From NCBI GenBank assembly GCA_017531485.1, contig JAFXKY010000026.1:1-64000 (forward strand): 64,000 bases of DNA, in the 5' to 3' direction. Of the stretch, positions 48,123-56,792 are shown in pieces; position 1 is the stretch's first letter; every line of letters begins with the position of its first letter. The stretch is from Eubacteriaceae bacterium. GTDB taxonomy: Bacteria; Bacillota; Clostridia; Eubacteriales; Anaerofustaceae. A program made the position numbers and the translations under genes. The notes beneath the pieces are model-generated. The model worked only from the letters and a program-made list of their open reading frames with translations. It made no database searches and had not been told where the DNA came from.

Positions 48123-48968
48123 ATGAAGAAACTCACAGCAATCTTACTCTCAATCATGATGATCGTATCGTTCGCAGCTTGCGGAAATGACAGCGATGAA
48201 CCTTTTACAGGCGTTGAAGACGGCGTACTTACAGTCGCTATGGAATGCGCATACGCTCCGTACAACTGGACACAGTCAGATGACTCAAACGGCGCTGTTC
48301 CCATCAAGGATTCAAACGACTACGCTAACGGATATGACGTAATGATGGCTAAAAAGATCTGCGAAGCTAATGGCTGGGAACTTGAAATCGTTCGTCTTGA
48401 CTGGGACTCTCTCGTTCCCGCTGTTCAGACAGGTCAGGTTGACGCAGTTATCGCAGGTCAGTCAATGACACCGGAAAGAGAAGAACAGGTCGACTTCGCA
48501 GGCCCGTATCTTTATGCAACGATCGTATGCGTAACAAAGGCTGACAGCCAGTACGCAAACGCAGCAGGAATCAACGATCTTTCAGGCGGAAGATGCACAT
48601 CTCAGCTCGGAACGATCTGGTACGACAACTGCCTCCCGCAGATCGAAGGCGCACAGATCCAGACAGCCAAGGACACGGCTCCGGCAATGCTCATGGCTCT
48701 GGAAACAGGCGATGTAGACTTCATCTGCACAGACATGCCGACAGCTCAGGCAGCAGTTATCGCTTACCCGACAATGACTATCCTCGACTTCGCAGACAGC
48801 GACAACGACTTCGAAGTTGATGCAAGCGAAATCAACATCGGTATTTCAGTAATGAAGGGCAACACAGTTCTCCACGATGCGATCGATGAAGTTCTCGCTC
48901 CGATGACAGCAGACGACTTCAACGACATGATGGCAGACGCTATCGAAATTCAGCCGGTAGGTGAATGA
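48123..48968 (+). CDS. Lysine-type ABC transporter substrate-binding lipoprotein
   Basis: The 281-residue family 3 solute-binding protein has a lipobox SFAAC (Cys20). LTVAMECAYAPYNW, GYDVMMAKKIC, DWDSLVPAVQTGQVDAVIAGQSMTPEREEQVDFAGPY and the cleft-lining LGTIWYDN are typical of polar amino acid binders. The lysine riboswitch upstream points to lysine. It sits outside the membrane and delivers ligand to the permease at 49086. Confidence 0.92.
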   Translation: MKKLTAILLSIMMIVSFAACGNDSDEPFTGVEDGVLTVAMECAYAPYNWTQSDDSNGAVPIKDSNDYANGYDVMMAKKICEANGWELEIVRLDWDSLVPAVQTGQVDAVIAGQSMTPEREEQVDFAGPYLYATIVCVTKADSQYANAAGINDLSGGRCTSQLGTIWYDNCLPQIEGAQIQTAKDTAPAMLMALETGDVDFICTDMPTAQAAVIAYPTMTILDFADSDNDFEVDASEINIGISVMKGNTVLHDAIDEVLAPMTADDFNDMMADAIEIQPVGE

Positions 48969-49020
48969 TTTTGATCACGGTAAAATAATACTGTGGAAAA
49001 TATCATAATAAAGTGATACA

Positions 49021-49050
49021 ATAAAGAGTGTCTTCCGGCACTCTTTATGA
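49021..49050 (+). other. Intercistronic stem-loop after the binding-protein gene
   Basis: ATAAAGAGTG pairs with CACTCTTTAT around an 8-base loop, without a T tract. It lies between the abundant binding protein and the permease and probably affects mRNA stability, like the stem at 33925-33968 in the other ABC operon. Confidence 0.6.
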
Positions 49051-49085
49051 TTGTCAGGAAAAAATTATTCAAAGGACTGAAAGAT

Positions 49086-49940
49086 ATGAACAAGTTTACA
49101 GCACTTTATGCGGACATGATAAAGACATGGGAAGGTCATTCCGCGCAGTATTTAAACGGGGTCGTAAGCACACTTTCCCTCGCATTCGTCGCAACGGTCA
49201 TCGGGTGCATCATAGGGCTTGTATGCGGTATATTACAGACCATTCCGTATTCAAAAAAAGACAACCCATTCAAAAAGGCAGTATTATGGCTCATCAGGAT
49301 CATCATCAGAATATACGTGGAAGTCTTCCGCGGAACTCCGATGGTACTTCAGGCGATGTTTGTATATTTCGCGATTCCGTACTTCACAAACAACACCGTA
49401 CGTCTTGACGTTATCCCGACGGCATATCTCGTCGTATCAATAAACACAGGTGCGTACATGGCGGAAACTGTCCGCGGCGGTATTTTATCCATCGACCCGG
49501 GTCAGACAGAAGGCGCGAAAGCCATAGGAATGAATCACTTACAGACGATGCTGTACGTAATCCTTCCGCAGACCATCAAGAATATCATCCCGCAGATCGG
49601 CAACAACTTTATCATCAACATCAAGGATACCTCCGTAATGTTCATCATCGGTTATACTGAGCTTTTCGCGGCGCACAAGGCTATCGTCGGTGCGAAGTAT
49701 GTATATTTCCCGTCAAGCGTTATAACCATGATACTTTACCTTGCGCTTACTGTAATCGCATCAATCATTCTCCGCTGGTGGGAAGATCTTATGGATGGTC
49801 CGGACAACTTTGACGTTGCGACAACGGACACCCTCGCCCTCACAAGCGGCACATACAATTACCGCGGCGACAAGAAAAAGAAGAAAAGAGAAAAACAGCA
49901 GATAGATGCAAATACGGAAAGGGAGGAAAAAAATGAGTGA
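49086..49940 (+). CDS. Amino acid ABC transporter permease
   Basis: The 284-residue permease of the His/Glu/Gln/Arg/opine family has about five transmembrane helices. [21 protein letters not shown] and the EAA coupling loop [26 protein letters not shown] are intact. The ATG at 49086 has AAAGGACTG upstream; the longer frame starts in the intercistronic hairpin. The charged C-terminal tail ([10 protein letters not shown]) is longer than usual. The last eight bases overlap the ATPase gene. Confidence 0.94.
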   Translation: MNKFTALYADMIKTWEGHSAQYLNGVVSTLSLAFVATVIGCIIGLVCGILQTIPYSKKDNPFKKAVLWLIRIIIRIYVEVFRGTPMVLQAMFVYFAIPYFTNNTVRLDVIPTAYLVVSINTGAYMAETVRGGILSIDPGQTEGAKAIGMNHLQTMLYVILPQTIKNIIPQIGNNFIINIKDTSVMFIIGYTELFAAHKAIVGAKYVYFPSSVITMILYLALTVIASIILRWWEDLMDGPDNFDVATTDTLALTSGTYNYRGDKKKKKREKQQIDANTEREEKNE

Positions 49941-50679
49941 AGTGATCTTACAGGTAAATCATCTTTCAAAATCATTCGGCAAGAACGAAGTTCTTAAAGA
50001 TATCGACTTTTCCGTAAAAAAGGGTGATGTAACCAGCATCATCGGTTCATCAGGTTCGGGAAAGAGCACACTTCTCAGATGTGTAAACCTTCTTGAGACA
50101 CCAACAAGCGGAGAGATCATCTACCGCGGTCAGAACATCGAAACATTAAAAGGCGGTCAGAGCGAATATCGCTCACATGTCGGCATGGTTTTCCAGTCCT
50201 TTAACCTCTTTGCCAACATGTCCGTCCTTAAAAACTGCGTCATCGGTCAGACCAAGGTTCTCGGAAAAACCAAGGATGAAGCTCAGGCAGAAGCCATGAA
50301 GTTCCTTGAAAAAGTAGGCATGGCGCCTTACATCAACGCAAAGCCCCATCAGCTCTCCGGCGGACAGAAGCAGAGAGTCGCTATTGCAAGGGCGCTTGCG
50401 ATGAATCCTGATGTTCTCCTCTTTGACGAACCCACATCCGCCCTTGACCCGGAAATGGTAGGGGAAGTTTTATCCGTAATGCAGGATCTGGCGGCAGAAG
50501 GAATGACGATGCTCGTCGTAACCCACGAAATGGCATTCGCGAAAGACGTCAGCAACAGAGTAATATACATGAACAAAGGTGTCATCTGCGAAGACGGAAC
50601 GCCGGAACAGATCTTCGGCAATCCGCAGAAGCAGGAAACAAAAGACTTCCTCGCGAGATTCCGTTCGCTGAGTGAATAA
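49933..50679 (+). CDS. Amino acid ABC transporter ATP-binding protein
   Basis: The 248-residue ATPase has Walker [12 protein letters not shown] (about 38-48), Q-loop [16 protein letters not shown] signature, Walker [13 protein letters not shown] and the switch VVTHEM. The ATG at 49933 lies behind GGGAGGAAA inside the permease gene. It completes the riboswitch-controlled lysine importer. The terminator is at 50685-50710. Confidence 0.96.
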   Translation: MSEVILQVNHLSKSFGKNEVLKDIDFSVKKGDVTSIIGSSGSGKSTLLRCVNLLETPTSGEIIYRGQNIETLKGGQSEYRSHVGMVFQSFNLFANMSVLKNCVIGQTKVLGKTKDEAQAEAMKFLEKVGMAPYINAKPHQLSGGQKQRVAIARALAMNPDVLLFDEPTSALDPEMVGEVLSVMQDLAAEGMTMLVVTHEMAFAKDVSNRVIYMNKGVICEDGTPEQIFGNPQKQETKDFLARFRSLSE

Positions 50680-50684
50680 ACAGA

Positions 50685-50710
50685 AGCCGCCATATACGGC
50701 GGCTTTTTTG
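50685..50710 (+). terminator. Terminator of the lysine importer operon
   Basis: AGCCGCC, 6-base loop, GGCGGCT, then T6. Confidence 0.92.
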
Positions 50711-50841
50711 TTTGGGGCCTTTCATTCCATTCGTTTCCGAAAAATTTTCAGATTATATATTTTAAATTCCGCTTGTTACTTTTGTGCTATAATGAAGACG
50801 CGAAATTTACATATTATGTTATGAATAAATTCCGGAGGTAC

Positions 50842-51867
50842 ATGATGAAGAACGAAACAACTCAAAAAATCATCGCAACAATTATTCTCGCCCTTGTCAT
50901 CCTGGGCTCATTCACATTCGGAGTCGATAAGTCAACGGATCCGGCAACATATGAAAAGACGCTGTCTTCCCTGGAAGAGAAAAAAGCGACGGTAATGACT
51001 CTGACAGCATCTTCTGCAATCGCTTCCACAGCCATTGCGGCAATTCCGGGAGATGCTTCAACTCCCATTGCCAACAAGATCGCAGATCTGAGTTCGAGCC
51101 TGCTGATAATTTTATGCGCCATATATCTCGAAATGGCTCTCATCACCCTTACGGGATATGCTTCATGCGGATTTCTCATTCCTGCGGCATGCGCACTCAT
51201 GGGAATACACATCTGGCTGAACAGACCGCAATATAAAATGCTGGCGCAGAAGATGATCTTGTTCGCTTTGGTCATAATGTTCGTCATTCCCGCAGGTGTG
51301 AAGGTCGGGGATATCGTATATGATACATATGACAGTCAGATTCAGAGATCAATGAGCATCATGGACGAGAACCTCGAAGAAACGGCAGACGTTATTACAG
51401 ACGAAAAAGCGGAAACTGCAACATCAACCGAAAAGGCGGACAGTAAAACCGAAGAACCGGACGACGGACTGAAAGGATGGTTCTCGGGAATAAAAGATAA
51501 AGTCACAGACACGGCGACGGATGTGGCGGAAGGAATCGGAAATGCAGTATCAAGCGTAGGTGCAAGCGTTTCTCAGGGCGTCAGCCAAGCGCTTGATAAA
51601 GGAAAAGTTCTTCTGAACTGCTTTATTGATTCGATCGCAATACTCATAATAACTTCATGCCTTATGCCGATAGCAATACTGATGTTTTTCCTGTGGCTGA
51701 CGAAGGCGATCTTTGGTCTGAATATCGACACGCAGTCTGCATATAAAAAAATCAACAGAACGAGAAAAAGTATGTCCGGAAAAATGGTAAGCACCGGAAC
51801 GGCGGCAGGAGCAAAGATGCTTAAAAAAAGCAGCGGATCAAAAACGAAACTTCTCAAAAAGGAATAA
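50842..51867 (+). CDS. Multi-pass membrane protein with amphipathic cytosolic segment
   Basis: The 341-residue protein is not recognised. It has hydrophobic segments near residues 8-24, 85-110, 112-125, 140-160 and 258-290. Between them lie an acidic Thr/Glu-rich linker (ETATSTEKADSKTEEPDDG) and a strongly amphipathic stretch (GWFSGIKDKVTDTATDVAEG, then NAVSSVGASVSQGVSQAL) of the kind that lies on membranes. The C-terminal tail is very basic. Two consecutive ATG codons at 50842 and 50845 follow CGGAGG; either can be the start. It is monocistronic. Confidence 0.72.
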   Translation: MMKNETTQKIIATIILALVILGSFTFGVDKSTDPATYEKTLSSLEEKKATVMTLTASSAIASTAIAAIPGDASTPIANKIADLSSSLLIILCAIYLEMALITLTGYASCGFLIPAACALMGIHIWLNRPQYKMLAQKMILFALVIMFVIPAGVKVGDIVYDTYDSQIQRSMSIMDENLEETADVITDEKAETATSTEKADSKTEEPDDGLKGWFSGIKDKVTDTATDVAEGIGNAVSSVGASVSQGVSQALDKGKVLLNCFIDSIAILIITSCLMPIAILMFFLWLTKAIFGLNIDTQSAYKKINRTRKSMSGKMVSTGTAAGAKMLKKSSGSKTKLLKKE

Positions 51868-51872
51868 CTTTC

Positions 51873-51899
51873 TCCCCCACTTGATGTGGGGGATTTTTT
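51873..51899 (+). terminator. Terminator of the multi-pass membrane gene
   Basis: TCCCCCAC, 5-base loop, GTGGGGGA, then T6. Confidence 0.92.
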
Positions 51900-51939
51900 C
51901 TGTCACAGTATGTCATAGGCGCGCATATTTTCAAATTCC

Positions 51940-51968
51940 TTGAATTAGTACGGATTATGTTGTATAAT
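51940..51968 (+). promoter_or_regulatory. Promoter of dnaX-ybaB-recR
   Basis: TTGAAT, 17-bp spacer, TATAAT, ending 22 bases before the dnaX start. Confidence 0.85.
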
Positions 51969-51990
51969 TATATGACTTATTGGAGGGATT

Positions 51991-53898
51991 ATGAGCTATC
52001 AGGTATTATACAGGCGGTTTCGCCCAAAGACATTTTCCGATATTGCCGGACAGGAGCATATAACGGAAATACTCAAAAATCAAATAAAGAATCAAAGAGT
52101 GGCTCATGCCTATCTCTTCTGCGGAAGCCGCGGCACGGGAAAGACCACCACGGCGAAAGTTTTCGCAAACGCCATCAACTGTCTTGAGCCGGTGGGCGGT
52201 GAACCGTGCGGAAAATGCGCTTACTGCGCAGACCCGTCCGTTGACGTCATTGAGATCGACGCGGCGAGCAACCGCGGCATTGACGAGATAAGAAGCCTCA
52301 GGGACAAGGTAAATTACATGCCTGCTGTCGGACGTTACAGGGTTTATATCATCGACGAAGTGCATATGCTCACCACAGAAGCCTTCAACGCACTTCTCAA
52401 GACCCTCGAAGAGCCGCCACAGCACGTAGTATTTATTTTCGCGACTACGGAAGCCCACAAACTTCTTCCGACGATACTCTCCCGTTGTCAGAGATATGAC
52501 TTCGCGAGGATAGCAGTATCGACTATCGTTGAGAGAATGAAGGAAGTAATGAATGAGATAAACGTAGGGTATGAAGAAGAAGCACTTTATCTCATCGCGG
52601 AAAACAGCGACGGAGCGCTGAGGGATGCGCTTTCGTTCCTTGACAAGGCAATAAACTACGGAAGCGGAGATCATCTGACGGAAAGGGATGTGATCTCTTC
52701 TCTCGGTCTTACGGGCAACAGCACCATAATTGAGATCGCGGAAGGAATCTTGCGTGAAGACGTAAATCACGCGCTTAATTATCTCGACAAAGCGATTCAA
52801 AGCGGCGCGGATATAATAAACATCATCTCTTCCCTTGTGGAATATTTCCGCGACGGAATGATATGTCTTAACGCGTCAAACCCGTCGGAACTCATTCAGA
52901 AATCTTCCGGATACATTCAGAAGGTCAGAGAGTCCGTAAAATTAATAGACAACGAAACCATCGTAATATACATCAACAGCCTTTCACGTCTGAGAAATGA
53001 TGCGAAATATATGTCAGACGCGAGAAGCCTTCTGGAATGCGAGATAATAAGGCTCTCGGAAAGGGAGAAGCTGGTGAGTGATTATTCCCTCACCACCAAG
53101 ATCGCCCAGCTCGAAAAGCGCCTTGCAGGGCTTACCGAAAAAGTCAGGGAGCTCGCAAACGGCGAAGTCAGAGTCATTCAGCAGGTCGTTCAGGCTCCGC
53201 CTCAGGAGGAAGAAAAAGAACCTGAGATGCCGCAGAGAAGACCGGCTGCGATGCTGAACGCGCCGAAGAGCTATATGTATGACAAGGCACAGCTGAGGGT
53301 ATTTCAGGATGCTGTAAACTTCGCGGCGAATTACGTAATGAACCGCGACAGGATAATAATCCTCAAGAGCATTTTTGAAAACCTGAAGGTATACGGATAT
53401 ACGGAAGACACTATTTACGTATACCCCACATCCGTCGCAGTGTCAATAATGTCGAGTTATGATCAGCGCGGCGGCAAGGAGATCCTTGAAAAGGCAATTT
53501 TTGACAAACTCGGCGAGAGATATAACGTAATAGTCACCGCGAAACCGACGAAGAAACCTGATGAATACGCAGGCACTTCATCATCCCCTGCTCCTGCGGC
53601 GCCGACAGTTCCGAACCGTCCGAAGCTTCGGGGGGGCGCGAGAAACGTAAAGGCAGAAGAAGCGGTTAAAAATGACGATGCTTTCGACGACATCCCAATG
53701 GAAGCGTATTCAGCGGAAAATATGGCTGGTATGTCTTATGATGACGCACAGGCAAATGAAGAACCACCCGTCAATATGCAGTATGACGATATTCCGGACA
53801 TCAGCTCTTCGTCAGACGGACTTTCGATAGATTTGTCTGAAGAAGATGATTTTCAGGCACTTATAAATGACACATTCGGCGAACTGACCGAGCTTTAG
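51991..53898 (+). CDS. dnaX: DNA polymerase III subunits gamma and tau
   Basis: The clamp-loader ATPase of the replisome. The 635-residue protein has Walker A GSRGTGKTTT (45-54), the zinc cysteines C64, C73, C76 and C79, DEVHML (Walker B), the SRC motif in ILSRCQRYDF and the sensor-2 region SDGALRDALSFLD. The C-terminal half is variable and acidic and forms the tau-type tail. I saw no slippery A-rich heptamer in frame, so only tau is expected. GGAGGG precedes the ATG. Confidence 0.97.
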   Translation: MSYQVLYRRFRPKTFSDIAGQEHITEILKNQIKNQRVAHAYLFCGSRGTGKTTTAKVFANAINCLEPVGGEPCGKCAYCADPSVDVIEIDAASNRGIDEIRSLRDKVNYMPAVGRYRVYIIDEVHMLTTEAFNALLKTLEEPPQHVVFIFATTEAHKLLPTILSRCQRYDFARIAVSTIVERMKEVMNEINVGYEEEALYLIAENSDGALRDALSFLDKAINYGSGDHLTERDVISSLGLTGNSTIIEIAEGILREDVNHALNYLDKAIQSGADIINIISSLVEYFRDGMICLNASNPSELIQKSSGYIQKVRESVKLIDNETIVIYINSLSRLRNDAKYMSDARSLLECEIIRLSEREKLVSDYSLTTKIAQLEKRLAGLTEKVRELANGEVRVIQQVVQAPPQEEEKEPEMPQRRPAAMLNAPKSYMYDKAQLRVFQDAVNFAANYVMNRDRIIILKSIFENLKVYGYTEDTIYVYPTSVAVSIMSSYDQRGGKEILEKAIFDKLGERYNVIVTAKPTKKPDEYAGTSSSPAPAAPTVPNRPKLRGGARNVKAEEAVKNDDAFDDIPMEAYSAENMAGMSYDDAQANEEPPVNMQYDDIPDISSSSDGLSIDLSEEDDFQALINDTFGELTEL

Positions 53899-53910
53899 GA
53901 GGTAAAAATA

Positions 53911-54264
53911 ATGGGTAAATATTCAAACAAAGGCAACAAATCAATGGGCGGCCTCGGCGGAATGGGCGGCGGCAATATGCAGGCGCTTTTAAAGCAGGCG
54001 CAGAAGATGCAGGAAGAAATGGCAAAGGCTCAGGAAGAGATCACAAACTCTGAATTTGAAGCAACAAGCGGCGGCGGTGCTGTCAAGGTTACTGTCGGCG
54101 GAGACAAGTTCGTGAAACTCATCGAGATCGAACCGGACGTTGTTGATCCGGATGATGTTGAGCTTCTTTCAGACCTCATCACAGCGGCAGTAAACGAAGC
54201 GCTCAGAAAAGTCGACGATATGACGAAGGAAAAGATGGGCGCATTCAGCGGCATGGGAATGTAA
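53911..54264 (+). CDS. YbaB/EbfC nucleoid-associated protein
   Basis: The 117-residue protein has a Gly/Met-rich head (MGGLGGMGGGNMQALLKQAQKMQ) and the family core AQEEITNSEFEATSGGGAVKVTVGGD. A helix ending KVDDMTKEKMGAF follows. YbaB-type proteins bind DNA as dimers. It lies between dnaX and recR, the standard order, with GGAGG before the ATG. Confidence 0.95.
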   Translation: MGKYSNKGNKSMGGLGGMGGGNMQALLKQAQKMQEEMAKAQEEITNSEFEATSGGGAVKVTVGGDKFVKLIEIEPDVVDPDDVELLSDLITAAVNEALRKVDDMTKEKMGAFSGMGM

Positions 54265-54265
54265 G

Positions 54266-54859
54266 ATGGCATACTCGCAGTCACTCAACGAGCTGATCTC
54301 TGCTCTTTCAAAGCTTCCGGGAGTGGGAAGAAAGAGCGCACAGAGAATAGCTTATCATATTGTAACGTCTGAGAAAGATTACGTTAAAAGTCTTGCGGAT
54401 GCAATAATGCTGGCGAGAGAAAGGACGAATTACTGCGCGGTATGCAACGACATGACTGAAGACGAGATCTGTCCCATTTGTCTTTCACCGAAAAGGGACA
54501 GAAGTGTGATATGCGTCGTTGCAGAGCCGAAAGACGTTCTCGCAATAGAAAAGACAAAGGAATACAAAGGGCTTTATCACGTTCTCGGCGGGCTTATTTC
54601 CCCCATGGACGGAATCGGTCCGGAAGACATCTCTGTTTCGAAGCTCATCGGCAGGATCACTCCGGAAGTCACGGAAGTTATCCTCGCGACGGGGCTTAAC
54701 GTCGAAGGAGAGACCACGGCGATGTATATCGCAAGGATGCTTTCCCCTCTCGGAGTAAAGACTTCAAGGATCGCTATGGGGATCCCTGCAGGAAGCGAGC
54801 TTGAGTACGCAGACGAAGCGACTATCGCAAACGCTCTGGAAGGCAGAAGAGAAATTTAA
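54266..54859 (+). CDS. recR: Recombination mediator RecR
   Basis: RecR loads RecA through RecFOR at gaps. The 197-residue protein has the helix-hairpin-helix (LISALSKLPGVGRKSAQRIA), a four-Cys zinc finger (NYCAVCNDMTEDEICPICLS) and the Toprim domain (VICVVAEPKDVLAIEKTKEY, GGLISPMDGIGPEDI). It starts one base after the YbaB stop. Terminator follows at 54867-54891. Confidence 0.97.
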   Translation: MAYSQSLNELISALSKLPGVGRKSAQRIAYHIVTSEKDYVKSLADAIMLARERTNYCAVCNDMTEDEICPICLSPKRDRSVICVVAEPKDVLAIEKTKEYKGLYHVLGGLISPMDGIGPEDISVSKLIGRITPEVTEVILATGLNVEGETTAMYIARMLSPLGVKTSRIAMGIPAGSELEYADEATIANALEGRREI

Positions 54860-54866
54860 ATTAAAA

Positions 54867-54897
54867 ATACTCCGCACATCGTGCGGAGTATTTTTAT
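54867..54897 (+). terminator. Terminator of dnaX-ybaB-recR
   Basis: ATACTCCGCAC, ATC loop, GTGCGGAGTAT, then T4. Confidence 0.93.
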
Positions 54898-55030
54898 GTC
54901 AACTAAATTACATTTTATTTCGCGGCGGATTTTATAATACGGTTTTTTAAGGCTTAGATCATATGGAGTTATTTTTTGGCATTACCGCAAAATATCATGT
55001 ATATTTTCATTAAGAAGGCTTTGCATTTGG

Positions 55031-55226
55031 GTTAGCTATCGCTAACTTACTTTTATTATACTGTTTTTTCATAATTTGTCAATACCCTTTTTACATTTTT
55101 TGTTTTTATTCTTATGGTATCTTGTCAGGTCATGGAGCGTTGTGACAAAATTTCCTATAAACAGACGAATTTATAAACGAATACAAAAACTTATCAACAT
55201 ATCAACAAGTTATTAACTTATCAACA
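55031..55226. other. Non-coding AT-rich gap with DnaA-box-like repeats
   Basis: The gap 54892-55340 has no convincing gene. It contains a GTTAGC-TATC-GCTAAC hairpin (55031-55046) and two direct TTATCAACA boxes (55191-55199 and 55218-55226) with ATATCAACA between. TTATCAACA differs from the DnaA consensus TTATCCACA by one base. The orientation is opposite to that of the cluster at 7039-7176. A small peptide start near 54999 is too short to support. Confidence 0.5.
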
Positions 55227-55340
55227 TTTAAATAATGGAGTTATGGAAAATTATTCTGTTTTGGAATTGGTGATAAGAAAAAATTATCATTGGCAGAAGG
55301 ATGAAATAATGATACAATATTCTTCAGAAGAGGTGAAAAT

Positions 55341-56099
55341 ATGAATACTCAATACTTACAGTCAGTCAACTCACCGATGTTTTATCTTATAGTTTCATTG
55401 GTACTGGCATTTATAACACTTATGTGCTTTGTGTTTTTATTTAAGAGCTACAAAGCGGGATTAAAGATAGGAATGGACAAAAAGATCCTCACGAAGGCGA
55501 TAACTTCAAGCGCGACTTTTACGCTTCTGCCGTCTCTGAGCATCCTTCTCGGAGTCGTTGCCCTCAGCGGTACGCTCGGAGTGCCGTTTTCATGGCTGAG
55601 ACTTTCAGTCATCGGGGCGCTGCAGTACGAACTGAACGTTGCCCAGATCGCATCTCAGGCCATCGGGCTTACGGGGCTTAATGTGGCGGAAATGAGCATC
55701 GGTTCGTTCGTCACGATCGCTCTCGTAATGACGATCGGGATCCTCGGCGGAGTCTTCTGTTGTATATTTTTCCTTAAAAAATACATGACGAAGATAAATT
55801 CAAAACCGTCAGCAGATGAAAAGAAGGAAGATTCCTCCCCGTCATTCGGTTCATTCGCCACAACGGCGATGTTTATCGGGCTTTGCGCCGCATACATCGG
55901 TTCATACATCGGGAAGTTATTCCCCGGCGGCGGCGGGGATCATATGCCGTTTATGGTGGCGGTATGTGCCGCGGCGGCGATGTATGTGTTTGAATATCTC
56001 ATTCAGAAAAAGAACATGAAGAGCCTTGAGAACTTTTCTCTCGCCGCAAGCATGCTCATCGCCATGGGTGTGGCAGTTATTGTGAATATAGTATTATAG
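55341..56099 (+). CDS. DUF5058-family membrane protein
   Basis: The 252-residue protein has about seven hydrophobic helices. MFYLIVSLVLAFITLMCFVFLFKSYKAGLKIGMDKKIL followed by AITSSATFTLLPSLSILLGVVALSGTLG is the DUF5058 pattern as I know it. No function is established. A charged insertion (KINSKPSADEKKEDSSPSF) lies between helices 4 and 5. The gene is followed 9 bases later by a second membrane protein and then an M20 peptidase, so the three may form a transport and cleavage unit. Confidence 0.8.
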   Translation: MNTQYLQSVNSPMFYLIVSLVLAFITLMCFVFLFKSYKAGLKIGMDKKILTKAITSSATFTLLPSLSILLGVVALSGTLGVPFSWLRLSVIGALQYELNVAQIASQAIGLTGLNVAEMSIGSFVTIALVMTIGILGGVFCCIFFLKKYMTKINSKPSADEKKEDSSPSFGSFATTAMFIGLCAAYIGSYIGKLFPGGGGDHMPFMVAVCAAAAMYVFEYLIQKKNMKSLENFSLAASMLIAMGVAVIVNIVL

Positions 56100-56108
56100 G
56101 AGGAAAAC

Positions 56109-56783
56109 ATGAACGACAAAGACAAATTCTTCAGAGAGTTCAATGATTCCCTGCACCGTCTCGGAAGGTTCACTCTTATTCTCGGAAGCATATTTCTCAT
56201 TTCAGTACCGTTTTTAGTCGGGATGATAAATGAGGTATCTCCTGACGGCGCGGGATTTATCAAGGGGTTTATGAGAGTCGGAACCATATACATCCCCGTT
56301 GCGATAGTTGAATTTCTCGTTTATGCGCCGATGCTGGGCGTTGGCGGAAGTTATCTTTCGTTTATTACGGGAAACGTCACGAATATGAAGATCCCATGCG
56401 TAATGAATTCCCAGGACATCGCAGGCACTTCCCCCGGTCAGCCGGAACATGAAATAATCTCCACAATAAGCGTTGCGACGAGCAGCATCGTCACAACTCT
56501 CGTAATAGTCGTGGGAGTTATCCTGATGGTGCCGCTTCAGCCGGTCCTCAGTTCGGAAGTCCTTCTTCCTGCGTTTGACAACGTCGTTCCCGCGCTTTTC
56601 GGGGCGCTGGGGCTTAAATATTTCATCAAGTCCCCGAAGCTTGCTGTCATTCCGCTTGTATTGATGACGGCGATATGCGTATTCATGCCGGGGATGATAA
56701 ATCAGACGAGTGTCTTACTCCTTCCAAGCGGGGCACTTGCGCTTATCTTAGGATATTTCTTATTCAAAAAAGGCAAATTATAA
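56109..56783 (+). CDS. Hypothetical membrane partner of the DUF5058 protein
   Basis: The 224-residue protein has about six hydrophobic helices and is not recognised with certainty. VPFLVGMINEVSPDGAGFIKGF and APMLGVGGSYLSFITGNVTNMKIPCV are the most distinctive parts; the second includes a Gly-rich re-entrant-like stretch. AGGAGG precedes the ATG and the M20 gene starts nine bases after the stop. The size similarity with the DUF5058 protein suggests a heteromeric transporter, which is inference. Confidence 0.72.
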   Translation: MNDKDKFFREFNDSLHRLGRFTLILGSIFLISVPFLVGMINEVSPDGAGFIKGFMRVGTIYIPVAIVEFLVYAPMLGVGGSYLSFITGNVTNMKIPCVMNSQDIAGTSPGQPEHEIISTISVATSSIVTTLVIVVGVILMVPLQPVLSSEVLLPAFDNVVPALFGALGLKYFIKSPKLAVIPLVLMTAICVFMPGMINQTSVLLLPSGALALILGYFLFKKGKL

Positions 56784-56792
56784 GGAGAAAGT

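Noticed and set aside
47777-48307. Minus-strand frame across the lysine riboswitch
   Set aside because: It is antisense to the riboswitch and the start of the binding-protein gene and has no coding features.
53180-53260. Programmed frameshift in dnaX giving a short gamma subunit
   Set aside because: Only GAA GAA AAA GAA is present in frame; no A AAA AAG-type slippery site with a downstream hairpin was seen.
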